Made by a program: the position numbers and the translations under genes
Part shown: piece after piece, positions 1 to 7,654 of the stretch
Layout: the number at the start of each line of letters is the position of its first letter
Numbering within the stretch: the stretch's first letter is position 1
Source of the DNA: Paracoccaceae bacterium
GTDB taxonomy: Bacteria; Pseudomonadota; Alphaproteobacteria; Rhodobacterales; Rhodobacteraceae
Reading direction: 5' to 3'
DNA: 13,549 bases
Assembly (NCBI GenBank): GCA_002683355.1
Contig: NYTF01000026.1
Location: 59,466-73,014 of the forward strand
Notes under the pieces: model-generated
The model's input: only the letters and a program-made list of their open reading frames with translations
Database searches by the model: none
What the model was told of the DNA's origin: nothing

Positions 1-123
1 TGTCCAATGTATTGGATCTTCATTCCGTAGTCGCGCAAACGTATTATGTGGCACACCAGATGAAAAGGTATCATGACTTGTTAGGTCAGAGTGGGGGTCA
101 TCAACAGGATGCCATATTGTCAT
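1..123 (-). CDS. Cytochrome P450, N-terminal fragment (runs off left edge)
   Basis: An ATG at 123-121 opens a frame that stays open for 41 codons to the window edge. The segment GVPHNTFARLRNEDPIHWT is the kind of N-terminal signature seen in soluble bacterial cytochrome P450s (G-x-PH-x-x-F-x-x-LR-x-x-DP-x-HW), where a short Asp-rich leader precedes the first helix. No membrane anchor is visible, which fits a soluble bacterial enzyme fed by a ferredoxin. The start is supported by an AGGGA ribosome binding site 7 bases upstream and by a palindromic operator-like site just before that. The heme-binding Cys loop and the I-helix lie outside the window, so the family call rests on the N-terminus alone and no substrate can be named. 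It lies downstream of the minus-strand catabolic operon on the same strand, 150 bases after its last stop, and appears to have its own promoter. Confidence 0.72.
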   Translation of the reverse strand, partial: MTIWHPVDDPHSDLTSHDTFSSGVPHNTFARLRNEDPIHWT

Positions 124-130
124 TAAAATA

Positions 131-135
131 TCCCT
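131..135 (-). promoter_or_regulatory. Ribosome binding site of the P450 gene
   Basis: On the minus strand the sequence AGGGA lies 7 bases before the ATG at 123-121. It supports this start and the reality of the short reading frame at the window edge. Confidence 0.55.
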
Positions 136-141
136 GTATTC

Positions 142-156
142 TGTATACTGTATACA
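142..156. promoter_or_regulatory. 15-base perfect palindrome, probable repressor operator
   Basis: TGTATACTGTATACA is a perfect inverted repeat of 7-base arms around one central base. It lies 18 bases upstream of the P450 start. The form and spacing resemble operators of GntR/FadR-type regulators, but the regulator is not in the window, so the family is an inference. The left half overlaps a candidate -10 element (TATACA on the minus strand at 147-142), so a bound protein would block transcription. Confidence 0.5.
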
Positions 157-170
157 AAACGTGATGTAAA
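142..170 (-). promoter_or_regulatory. Candidate sigma70-like promoter for the P450 gene
   Basis: Reading the minus strand, TTTACA (170-165) and TATACA (147-142) are separated by 17 bases. These match the -35 and -10 consensus in 5 of 6 and 4 of 6 positions. Transcription would start close to 135, giving a very short leader, so the exact start is uncertain. A TTGACA hexamer further upstream (186-181) has no -10 partner at normal spacing. Confidence 0.35.
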
Positions 171-273
171 ATTGTGCAGTTGTCAATTAATATTTAATGG
201 GCCTATTACCTAGCCAAGCATTTTATCGTACGTTAATTTTAAAAATATTAGCTTCAATAAGATCGAATACAAC

Positions 274-1011
274 TTAAGTTCCCAAGCCCTTAAGACTTGT
301 TCCGCCACAAACATATAGAACTTGACCAGTTACGAAACTTGCCTTTTCATCCAAAAAGAATTCCACAGCATTTGCTATGTCTCCAGTTGTTCCAATTCGA
401 CCAACTGGAATATTATCAGATATTTCTTGTTGAAGCTCACTATCTTTTGGAACCAAATCCCAGAAATTTTGGGTAAGTACAGGACCAGGAGCTATAACAT
501 TTACTGTTATATTATTTTCAGCAAGTTCTAAGGCCCAAGTTTTTGCTAAGCCATGAATACCAGCTTTAGTTGCTGCGTAAGCTGATCTTGTTGGCATACC
601 CATTGATGCTCTAGAACTTATAAAAACTATTCTGCCATTCTTATCATTTATCATATTTGGAAGTATTGCCTGAGTTAGAGCAATAGGGGCTGCTAAATGC
701 AGATGGCTAAGTGTTAAAATGTCATCTGTTTTAACTTTTGGGAGCAAGTTGGGCAAAATCATTCCAGCATTGTGAACTATGTTATTTATTTTGTGTGATG
801 AACTTATTAGCTGCGCTGCTTCGTTAGTTTGTTCTGTATCTGTTAGATCAGCTTGATAGCTGATTAGGTTATCATGTTTCCAATTTGGCAGGTCTAATCC
901 TAGCGTTACCACTACCTCACCTTTGGCTATTAAATTTTTTGTAAGTGTGGCACCTATACCAGAACCACCGCCAGTGATTAATGTTGTTTTGGTTTTCATA
1001 AATTTATCCAT
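274..1011 (-). CDS. Short-chain dehydrogenase/reductase (intact SDR)
   Basis: This 245-residue protein is a complete classical SDR oxidoreductase, of usual length for the family. It shows the nucleotide-binding motif TGGGSGIG (residues 13-20), NAG (81-83), and the catalytic Ser132, Tyr145 and Lys149 (YAATK). The C-terminus has the usual VTGQVLYVCGG segment. It should be a cytoplasmic NAD(P)-dependent dehydrogenase. It is the last gene of the minus-strand operon and overlaps the cyclase gene by 8 bases (ATGGATAA), so it is co-transcribed and coupled. In a Rieske dioxygenase operon an SDR often oxidises the cis-dihydrodiol, or a hydroxyl on the side chain; either role fits here, and the sequence does not decide. 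The start could also be the ATG at codon 5 (999); neither has a strong ribosome binding site. No convincing terminator follows the stop. Confidence 0.9.
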   Translation of the reverse strand: MDKFMKTKTTLITGGGSGIGATLTKNLIAKGEVVVTLGLDLPNWKHDNLISYQADLTDTEQTNEAAQLISSSHKINNIVHNAGMILPNLLPKVKTDDILTLSHLHLAAPIALTQAILPNMINDKNGRIVFISSRASMGMPTRSAYAATKAGIHGLAKTWALELAENNITVNVIAPGPVLTQNFWDLVPKDSELQQEISDNIPVGRIGTTGDIANAVEFFLDEKASFVTGQVLYVCGGTSLKGLGT

Positions 1012-1792
1012 TGACTAACGCTAATACTCTGAGTGGGCTTCCAGAGCCCTGTTCTATTTTTAAAGGGTTTGCTATAATTATACTACCAAATGTGGGTAAT
1101 TTGTCTAAATTCTTTAAACATTGTAGCCCATATCGACCATTGCCATGTAGAATTGAATGCGCTGGCAATGGAGGATCAAAGTCAAAAGCTTGTCCTGCAT
1201 CCGTTCCTATTGTTTCAACTGCTAACCCCAAACAATCCCTTTCAAAAACTAAAAATTCTATAGCTGATTTGTCAGGACCAGGTGAATGAGCCCCATCCTC
1301 ATGCATATTAAGATACTTTTCAGTGCCAACTAATTTATACCAATCAGTTCTTAAAGCTATCCAGTTTTTTGGCGGTATTTTCCCATGAATTTTCTCCCAC
1401 TCCATCAGATATTCTTTTGTTAATAAGAAATCTGGGTTTATCTTTGCTTCTTCACTAATATTGATTACGACAGCAGGCGCGACAAAATCTTTTACTGGTA
1501 TAGTTTCTACCGTATTATTTGGTATATTTTTTCCTGTAACCCAATGGGCGGGTGCATCAAAATGAGTTCCTGTATGTTCATTCATTGAAATATTATTCCA
1601 ATACCAAGCTGGACCATTTTCATCGTACCTAGACAATGTTTCCATTTTAAACTGTTCGCATTGGCCAAATTCGGGAGGTAAAATAATTACTGGAAAGTCA
1701 GGGCTTAGCGTATTTGTTAGGTCAACAATTTTTACTGATTCATTTGATATAGCCTTGGCTAGTTCTGTTAAAGTTGTATTGCTTTTTGTCAT
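1004..1792 (-). CDS. Cyclase-family metal-dependent hydrolase (isatin hydrolase / kynurenine formamidase type)
   Basis: The 262-residue product belongs to the cyclase family (PF04199) that includes bacterial kynurenine formamidase and isatin hydrolase. The hallmark HTGTHFDAPAHW (residues 73-84) supplies the metal ligands of the family, H73, H77 and D79, with H83 close by. Downstream, GTDAG (196-200), PAHSILHGNGRYGLQCL (210-226) and PLKIEQGSGSPLRVLALV (243-260) match the long-form members rather than the short kynurenine formamidases. Such enzymes hydrolyse an amide or lactam, for example isatin to isatinate. The gene starts inside the stop of the DUF35-SDR gene (ATGA) and overlaps the last SDR gene by 8 bases. 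Its place directly after the CoA ligase and side-chain cleaving genes suggests it opens a cyclic product released by them. The substrate is an inference; the family call is firm. Confidence 0.88.
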   Translation of the reverse strand: MTKSNTTLTELAKAISNESVKIVDLTNTLSPDFPVIILPPEFGQCEQFKMETLSRYDENGPAWYWNNISMNEHTGTHFDAPAHWVTGKNIPNNTVETIPVKDFVAPAVVINISEEAKINPDFLLTKEYLMEWEKIHGKIPPKNWIALRTDWYKLVGTEKYLNMHEDGAHSPGPDKSAIEFLVFERDCLGLAVETIGTDAGQAFDFDPPLPAHSILHGNGRYGLQCLKNLDKLPTFGSIIIANPLKIEQGSGSPLRVLALVNG

Positions 1793-3027
1793 GGGCTCAT
1801 CTCTTTAATTGCAAGTAGTGGATCTAATTGCCACCTCAGAAGAATATCTTTTGCAACATTGCCAACAGTGCTTATTTCTTGACCCTTTTTAAGGGACTCG
1901 ATGACAGTACTTGCTAATTGTTTATGTGAGATTTTTGGTGGTAATATTTCTTGATGCCATTCATCATCTATTGGCCCAAATAATATACTATAAACTTTTA
2001 AACCAGTTGTTTTCATTTCAGTTCTAAGACTGTTTATTAATGAGAGTCGCGCTGCGGAACTAGCCGACATGCTTGCATAACTTGGATGTCCAGTAAGTGA
2101 AAAAACTGATACTAAATCAACAAATGCAACAGCTGGCCTTTCTTTGTCCCCAGATCGCGAACTTAATGTGGGACAGAAAGCTTTAGCCAATCTGGACAAA
2201 GCATTAACATTTATATCCAGAGAATTCTGTAACTCTGTTATTTTGCCACTAAAGGCTACAGAACCAGGCCTAACATGATATGCAGTATTAATTATTAAAT
2301 CTATTTTACCACCATATTGTTTGGCGGTTTTGGTCACACTTTCGGTGTTTAGTAAGTTTAAAGGTATTAATTTTATTTTTGGGTTTTGAGAAAGACTTTC
2401 TTTTCCGTCAAAAAATAAGTTCATATCACTATTACCAAGATAGATAGTTTCTGCACCCGCATTTATTAGTTCTTTTGCTAAAGCTTGGCCTATTTTGTTA
2501 CGTCCATCGGATATTAACACACGTCGGTTTTTTGGAGAGGCTGTGAATTGCCTGTACTGATAATCATCTTCCATATGTAAGCTAGCCTTTCTTGGTAAAG
2601 CAAATAGTGCTGGCGCCCCACTACGGTCTAACATTATATTCATTACTATTTCATCACCAATTTTTATATCGCCATGTAAATGCGCGAAAGCGGTTGGGCC
2701 TTCATCTAATAAAATTGTTCCGATGCGCCAAGGAATATGCTGTTGAAAATAGAGATTATTGGTCGAGCGAATGGTTGTATCAGCTAAAAGAACACCTACC
2801 CTTTTTTGCGGCTTCCATTTTAATTCACCCCAACATTTTGGACAACGATCTCTGGGTGGGTAAGTTGATGAATGACAATCATCACAAACTTGCAGGACAA
2901 AATTGCCCAGAGAAGCATGACATGACATAGCAAGGGCAGCACGACTTCGAATAGCAGGTAAAACTTGCGCAATTTCAGATTTAACTAGCGGATTCTTTTT
3001 TTTAGGGGTTGTTAAAGGTTTGGTCAT
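1789..3027 (-). CDS. DUF35 (Zn ribbon + OB fold) protein fused to a degenerate SDR domain
   Basis: This 412-residue protein joins two domains. Residues ~25-150 are a DUF35 unit: a zinc ribbon with C48-x-x-C51 and C62-P-K-C65, followed by an OB-fold segment (~75-135). DUF35 proteins are partners of thiolase-fold enzymes (for example ChsH2 with Ltp2, or BbsA with BbsB), and the thiolase gene lies just upstream with an ATGA overlap. Residues ~168-400 have the layout of an SDR, but its key motifs are lost: the glycine motif reads SDGRNKIG, and the YSASK box reads MSASS, so the catalytic Tyr and Lys are Met320 and Ser324; Ser307 is kept. The DNA was rechecked codon by codon at these sites and shows no frameshift. 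The SDR part is therefore probably a structural or binding domain, not a working dehydrogenase. The fusion suggests a stable complex with the thiolase-like protein. Confidence 0.85.
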   Translation of the reverse strand: MTKPLTTPKKKNPLVKSEIAQVLPAIRSRAALAMSCHASLGNFVLQVCDDCHSSTYPPRDRCPKCWGELKWKPQKRVGVLLADTTIRSTNNLYFQQHIPWRIGTILLDEGPTAFAHLHGDIKIGDEIVMNIMLDRSGAPALFALPRKASLHMEDDYQYRQFTASPKNRRVLISDGRNKIGQALAKELINAGAETIYLGNSDMNLFFDGKESLSQNPKIKLIPLNLLNTESVTKTAKQYGGKIDLIINTAYHVRPGSVAFSGKITELQNSLDINVNALSRLAKAFCPTLSSRSGDKERPAVAFVDLVSVFSLTGHPSYASMSASSAARLSLINSLRTEMKTTGLKVYSILFGPIDDEWHQEILPPKISHKQLASTVIESLKKGQEISTVGNVAKDILLRWQLDPLLAIKEMSP

Positions 3028-4202
3028 CTAATGTTATCAGCTTCAATAACTACTGCACCTGTGCAAACACCGCGATCATAATTTACCATGCCAAAGCCTG
3101 ATATTAAACCAATTGAAGAGTTTGGTATTTGATGACCTAAAGGTTGTTTTATTGCCTGCCTTAAGGCTTCTGTAACATTTTGATACCCACCAGCCGCGCC
3201 AGCCTGCCCTGCAGAAAGTTGGCCACCATTTGTATTTAAAGGTAAATCCCCTGTAATAGTGAAATCAGTTTTATTTATAAATTCTTTAATTTTTCCTTTT
3301 TCACAGAAACCTAAATCTTCCAATTGCATTGCCACTATTAAGGGGTAGTCATCGTATAACTGTGCAAAATCTATTTTATCTGGCGTGCACTTGGCTGAAG
3401 TCCAAAGATCATCAATGTCTTTGGCCCAACCTCCCCGATATTGAATTGTGTCTTCTGAGAAAGCATTGTGTCTTTCAATAGTACCACGAATTTTGACCGT
3501 GGATAATCCAAGTTTCTCGGCTATGTCTGGGGTGGTAACAACAAATGCTTCTGCACCGGCACATGGCATGACACAATCAAAAAGATGTAGAGGATCAGCG
3601 ATTGGTTTTGCCTCTATATATTGTTTAATACTTAGTGGTTTTTTCATTAGCGCGATAGGATTGCTTAAAGCATTCGCTCTTTGTGCAATCGCTATTTTGC
3701 CAAAATCTTCGCGACTAACATTAAACTGTCGCATATAGCTGCCAGTCATTATAGCAAATGTTGCGTTAGGCCCACCTTGGCCATATGGATAGGTAGCATC
3801 TTGAGAAAACCTCGAAAAATTATCTAGTGTTTTCTGAAAGCTATCAATATGATTTGTATCTGCTGCTAAACATACAATAATGCTGGCATCTCCAGCCTGA
3901 ACTGCTCGGGCAGCTCTTCGAATGGCCATAACACCACTTGCACCGCCAGTTGGAATATGATCCATCCATTTGGGACATAATCCAAGATGCTGAACAATAC
4001 CGACTGCGGTATCTGGATTAGCTGAAAAGCTTGAAAATATGATGCCATCAAAATCATTTGGCATAAGACCTGTTTCTAAGCTTAGTTTTTTTAATGCTTC
4101 TCCAGCCCACCAATGGGCAGTTTCAAATGAAAACCTCTCGTAGGGAACTGTTATTGGCGCACACAAAGAGACCCCATCGTATGGCTTCTGTGTGCTTCTC
4201 AT
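3024..4202 (-). CDS. Thiolase-superfamily protein lacking the nucleophilic Cys (probable retro-aldolase or CoA-dependent C-C lyase)
   Basis: The 392-residue product has the length and motif order of the SCP2-type thiolase family, including LEDLGFCEKG (residues 295-304) and the late NTNGGQLS motif (323-330). At the position of the thiolase nucleophile (usually CASG or CSTG) it reads GGASG (86-90), and the GHP box that carries the catalytic His reads GQA (332-334). A C-terminal CTG (380-382) remains. Loss of the Cys is known in thiolase-fold aldolases such as Ltp2, which cleave tertiary beta-hydroxyacyl-CoA together with a DUF35 partner. Here the next gene is a DUF35 fusion overlapping by ATGA, and the gene before is a CoA ligase overlapping by ATGA. 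I infer carbon-carbon cleavage of an activated side chain, by retro-aldol rather than thiolysis. The exact substrate is unknown; ordinary thiolase activity is less likely. Confidence 0.87.
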   Translation of the reverse strand: MRSTQKPYDGVSLCAPITVPYERFSFETAHWWAGEALKKLSLETGLMPNDFDGIIFSSFSANPDTAVGIVQHLGLCPKWMDHIPTGGASGVMAIRRAARAVQAGDASIIVCLAADTNHIDSFQKTLDNFSRFSQDATYPYGQGGPNATFAIMTGSYMRQFNVSREDFGKIAIAQRANALSNPIALMKKPLSIKQYIEAKPIADPLHLFDCVMPCAGAEAFVVTTPDIAEKLGLSTVKIRGTIERHNAFSEDTIQYRGGWAKDIDDLWTSAKCTPDKIDFAQLYDDYPLIVAMQLEDLGFCEKGKIKEFINKTDFTITGDLPLNTNGGQLSAGQAGAAGGYQNVTEALRQAIKQPLGHQIPNSSIGLISGFGMVNYDRGVCTGAVVIEADNIR

Positions 4203-5815
4203 AACTGTCTTTTCTTAAGATTCCGCATATCATGGAATTCATTATTATTTTTCATATTTTCTACAATATTTTTTAGATCTCCTCGTCGTACCTTTTGGGT
4301 TGCTGTTAAGGGTAATTCGGTTACAAATTTTATGAGCCCTGGGACCTTGTAATAAGCCATTTCATTTAGTGCCCAGCTTACAATATTTACAGCAGTATCA
4401 TAATTATCAGAATTATTATTAAGAATTATCAATACAGCAACTTCTTCACCGCGAAGATCATCTTTTGCCGCAGCTGCTGCACAAATTTTTATACTTGTGT
4501 GCCTATTCAAAACGGACTCGATTTCTACAGCAGCTATGTTTTCTCCAGACCGCCTTATAATATTTTTCTTACGGTCAATAAAATAAAGAAACCCAGCTTC
4601 ATCTGCTTTTACAATATCCCCTGTATTGAACCAACCATTTGCCCAGGCTTTTTGAGTCTCGACGTCATTTTTTAAATAGCCAGAAAAAAATCCATATCTT
4701 TTATCAGGCCCTTTTCGTCTGACAAGTAGCTCACCTGGAACGCCCAGTTTTGTATTATTTCCCTCGTCATTAACAATTTTTATTTCAACATCACTTTGAG
4801 GTTTGCCAAAGCAGGACAGACCAATTTTTCTGGGCTCGGTATGAGCACTTATTGTTCCACCGCTACCCGTTTCGGTCATAGCCCAGGCCTCGATTAATGG
4901 AAATCCAAATCGGGTTTCAAATGAAGCATGTAATTTCTGATCCACACCGGCACCAAAACCAAATCGAACATTATGTTTCATATCATCAGCATGTGGCTTG
5001 TGACTCATAAGTATTGATGGCATTATCCCCAGATAATGAACACATGTTGCCTTGCTTTTTTTAACTGATTGCCACCATGTTTTAGGATGAAATCGATCTA
5101 ATATGATTAGACACCCTCCAACGGTTAACATTGCGGTAAATGAAACAGCCATCGCATTCATGTGAAACAAAGGAAGAGGAGTAATCATTCTTTCATGGTT
5201 CTTATATAAATTTATTGCGCCTCCAACTTGAGAGTACCAATCTCCTGAATGTAGAAAGTATTCATTGCTCAAGATGCAACCCTTTGGCTGGCCAGTTGTT
5301 CCAGATGTGTAGAGCAAAGCGCACTCAGTTGCGCTATCAATATTAATTATTTTATTATCTGATTTAAGATTTTTTGGTATTGTTTCTAGCGTAGATATAA
5401 TTTCAACAGCAAGGTTCCTATTGTTTACAGCTTTCTGTAATTCTGTAATTCTGTCTGCATTTGAGATGACCAGCTTCATTTCAGAATGTTCTATAATATA
5501 TTCCAACTCAGCCACTCGTAGGTCATGATTAATTGGAACAACTGATATTCCAAGGCTATTTAAAGCTAACCATATTTCTATAAAAACGGGTTGATTTTGA
5601 AGCAATAAGCCAATCCGCTGGCCGCAAACATATCCCGCTTTTTGGAATTTTAGTTTCCAGACCTCAACAGATTCTTGCATATCTTTATATGAAATATCCC
5701 CATCATCGATTTTATAAATTTCAGCAGTCTCTTTTAGTACATGTAAAAATGGCGCATGTTTTCGCTCATTTGCTACTGACTGGAATCTTTTATAAACTGT
5801 TTCACTTTTCATCAT
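4199..5815 (-). CDS. AMP-forming acyl/aryl-CoA ligase
   Basis: This adenylate-forming enzyme activates a carboxylic acid with ATP and CoA. Numbered from the chosen start, it carries the P-loop YTSGTTGQPKG (169-179), the AMP motif MTET (313-316), the GWFNTGDI box with the ribose-binding Asp400, the hinge region DRKKNIIRRSGENI, and a C-terminal LPLTATQKVRRGD with the likely catalytic Lys508. Overall it resembles the CaiC-like group of medium-size acyl-CoA ligases, but the substrate cannot be read from the motifs. The frame is open to an ATG at 5857, which would overlap the beta-subunit gene by 38 bases. I prefer the tandem ATG at 5815/5812, 4 bases after that gene's stop, because MKSETVYKRF is a typical N-terminus. 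Neither start has a strong ribosome binding site. It presumably activates the product of the Rieske oxygenase. Confidence 0.9.
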   Translation of the reverse strand: MMKSETVYKRFQSVANERKHAPFLHVLKETAEIYKIDDGDISYKDMQESVEVWKLKFQKAGYVCGQRIGLLLQNQPVFIEIWLALNSLGISVVPINHDLRVAELEYIIEHSEMKLVISNADRITELQKAVNNRNLAVEIISTLETIPKNLKSDNKIINIDSATECALLYTSGTTGQPKGCILSNEYFLHSGDWYSQVGGAINLYKNHERMITPLPLFHMNAMAVSFTAMLTVGGCLIILDRFHPKTWWQSVKKSKATCVHYLGIMPSILMSHKPHADDMKHNVRFGFGAGVDQKLHASFETRFGFPLIEAWAMTETGSGGTISAHTEPRKIGLSCFGKPQSDVEIKIVNDEGNNTKLGVPGELLVRRKGPDKRYGFFSGYLKNDVETQKAWANGWFNTGDIVKADEAGFLYFIDRKKNIIRRSGENIAAVEIESVLNRHTSIKICAAAAAKDDLRGEEVAVLIILNNNSDNYDTAVNIVSWALNEMAYYKVPGLIKFVTELPLTATQKVRRGDLKNIVENMKNNNEFHDMRNLKKRQL

Positions 5816-5819
5816 TATT

Positions 5820-6293
5820 TCACATGAAAAGCTGAATATTACTAAATGGCGCATCAAAATTAATCAAATCAATCCTTTTCAGACTAATTTTGATATTGTT
5901 ATCCACTAGTTTTAAGTCATGACTGGCCCAACCCGAAAATCTTTCAAGAATATCACCTCTGGTTTCCGTATATGTAAACGGTGTCCAGGTCTTAAATAAA
6001 TCTTTTTCCTCGTTAAATTCCAAGATTTTAGGTGTTTGAAGTATGTGATGAGATCGGCTTTTAGGTTTTTGACTAAAGGTCCGCTCGCCCGAAAGACGTT
6101 CAACTCGAATAGTTAGCAATAACATGTCTTCGTACATCAAAGATTGCTGCATCATTGGATCAGTTTGGTTCCATTCCATAGGCATCCAATATCTTGCATC
6201 CTTATCATACAACTCTAACCATTTGCTCCATTGCATTGTATCCAGCAGAAATGCTTCTTCATAAATAAAATCAATGATCGTTTCTTGTTTCAT
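5820..6293 (-). CDS. Aromatic ring-hydroxylating dioxygenase, beta subunit
   Basis: The 157-residue protein is a small structural subunit of a Rieske non-heme iron oxygenase, with the NTF2/SnoaL-like fold. Recognisable parts are EEAFLLDTMQWSKWLELYDKDARYWMP (split: EEAFLLD at 12-18; WLELYDKDARYWMP at 25-38), the YEDMLLLTIRVERLSG segment (54-69) and SRSHHILQ (79-86). All are typical of beta subunits of benzoate-, anthranilate- and biphenyl-type oxygenases. It has no cofactor motifs, as expected. Its ATG overlaps the stop of the alpha-subunit gene (ATGA), so the two are translated together in equal amounts, fitting an alpha3-beta3 enzyme. It is slightly short of many family members (about 160-190 residues) but complete. 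Confidence 0.93.
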   Translation of the reverse strand: MKQETIIDFIYEEAFLLDTMQWSKWLELYDKDARYWMPMEWNQTDPMMQQSLMYEDMLLLTIRVERLSGERTFSQKPKSRSHHILQTPKILEFNEEKDLFKTWTPFTYTETRGDILERFSGWASHDLKLVDNNIKISLKRIDLINFDAPFSNIQLFM

Positions 6294-7636
6294 TCAGCAG
6301 CCTCTAATTTTTCACTCATATTTAATGTCATATATTTTGACCAGGCATTAAATTGGTTTCGCATCTGCCTTTCAGACGTACCATTAATGATTTCTGTTAC
6401 ATCATGTTTTTCGTCTTCATCGTAAAGCCTTTGAAGGTTAACCCATTCATTGCCATCAGATTTTAAACCTTCTTGCGCTCTTTCGTACATTTCTAGATCG
6501 TCATGACCAACAATTGATGTTGGGGCATTTATAAATCTATTATACATGAGGCTTCGTTCAAAGAATTTTTGAGGTGCGCCAACTAGTCTAAAACACCAAC
6601 TTTCTACCAATGTTTTATCAACACTTATTGGAATAAAGTTACGTAAAATTTGAACAGCCCCTTTGACCATAATATTCGGAAAATATACAGTATTGTGTCT
6701 TACATCATTAATAATTTGTTTGGCTTTTTCGTCACCATGTTTTTCTACCATTTGTTCCATATAACCATCAACATCTGTGTAATCTTGGTGAATTGAGCCA
6801 GTAACACCTGTGTGCCCATGTCCATTAGGCCATATTCTTATGCCTGTGCTTTCGTAGAATTCATAAGGGCTCATAAAAGGAGCGTAAAACTGCACAGCAA
6901 TAGGAGTGTCTTTAGAAACACTATTAACCTTTTCTCGCTCCCATACCTTGACTGCAGTACCAGCGCTACTTTCATGGGCTACCATAGGATGGCAAGTATC
7001 AGTTTGATTTTCAACTAGCATTTTCCAATTGCAGGTATGCATATATCTAATGGGAGAGCTGACAATTTCGAGGGCGCCGTTTGGTGAACGGTCTACCATA
7101 TTGTCGATTGTTGATAAGGAATCACCAAAGTAATCCTCAAAAGAAGGACCATTTTTACTTAACCTAGCAAAGATAAAGTCCTTATAAATTTTTACATTTT
7201 CGACTTTTGAGAGGCCCTTAGAAGCAGCTGTATCTGCAAATCCAGTGCCTTCATAACCCTTTTTCAATGGAACTGCTAAAAGTGATCCATCTGTTTTGAA
7301 CGACCAGGCATGATACGGACATCTGAAAAACTTTCCGGTATTGCCACAAGGTTCAGATGCGATCTTTACCCCTTTGTGAGGGCACCTATTATACAAAACA
7401 TGTATGCTATTATCACGATGCCTGGAAACTAAAATTGGTTGATTACCAATTTTGCTTGTTATAAAATCACCTGGAGTTTTAATTTGACTAGCGTGTCCAA
7501 TGAAAATCCAAACATTTGGGAACAACTGCTCCATTTCAAGCTTAAATATTTCTTCATTTATGTATACATCGCGATGAACTGATTTATCTAAAACTAATTT
7601 TTGAACAGCTTTTTTGTTGTTTTCATATTTGTTCAT
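6290..7636 (-). CDS. Aromatic ring-hydroxylating dioxygenase, alpha (Rieske) subunit
   Basis: The 448-residue catalytic subunit of a Rieske oxygenase. The [2Fe-2S] ligands are C85-x-H87 and C106-x-x-H109 (CPHKG and CPYHAW). The mononuclear iron site is ENQTDTCHPMVAH: the bridging Asp213, then His216 and His221; the third ligand is Asp379 or Asp380 in VGHDDLEMYE. The stretch NTVYFPNIMVKGAVQILRNF (316-335) and the following VDKTLVESWCFRLVGAP are characteristic of a subgroup of carboxylated-aromatic oxygenases whose substrate I cannot assign. The enzyme inserts O2 into an aromatic or heteroaromatic ring using electrons from the reductase encoded just upstream. The start is supported by AAGGG 8 bases upstream. 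It overlaps the beta-subunit gene by 4 bases. No separate ferredoxin gene is present. Confidence 0.94.
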   Translation of the reverse strand: MNKYENNKKAVQKLVLDKSVHRDVYINEEIFKLEMEQLFPNVWIFIGHASQIKTPGDFITSKIGNQPILVSRHRDNSIHVLYNRCPHKGVKIASEPCGNTGKFFRCPYHAWSFKTDGSLLAVPLKKGYEGTGFADTAASKGLSKVENVKIYKDFIFARLSKNGPSFEDYFGDSLSTIDNMVDRSPNGALEIVSSPIRYMHTCNWKMLVENQTDTCHPMVAHESSAGTAVKVWEREKVNSVSKDTPIAVQFYAPFMSPYEFYESTGIRIWPNGHGHTGVTGSIHQDYTDVDGYMEQMVEKHGDEKAKQIINDVRHNTVYFPNIMVKGAVQILRNFIPISVDKTLVESWCFRLVGAPQKFFERSLMYNRFINAPTSIVGHDDLEMYERAQEGLKSDGNEWVNLQRLYDEDEKHDVTEIINGTSERQMRNQFNAWSKYMTLNMSEKLEAAE

Positions 7637-7654
7637 CAGATTTACCCTTCATGT

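Noticed and set aside
181..273. Search for a terminator after the last gene of the minus-strand operon.
   Set aside because: Only a 3-base GGC/GCC stem near 199-217 and AT runs were found; no stable stem followed by a T-run.
1011..1289. Plus-strand open frame opposite the cyclase gene, and similar antisense frames opposite the other large genes.
   Set aside because: They have no family resemblance, no ribosome binding sites, and lie opposite genes with complete catalytic motifs.
3866..4057. Alternative-frame minus-strand open frame within the thiolase-like gene.
   Set aside because: Fully contained in a gene with clear family motifs; no independent start signal or recognisable domain.
5816..5857. 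Longer N-terminus of the CoA ligase starting at ATG 5857.
   Set aside because: It would overlap the beta-subunit gene by 38 bases, has no ribosome binding site and adds residues not typical of the family; the ATG at 5815 fits better.
7561..7568. TGTATACA inside the alpha-subunit gene (and a similar one near 8038), resembling half of the operator at 142-156.
   Set aside because: Only 8 bases, inside coding sequence, and lacking the second arm; likely chance in AT-rich DNA.
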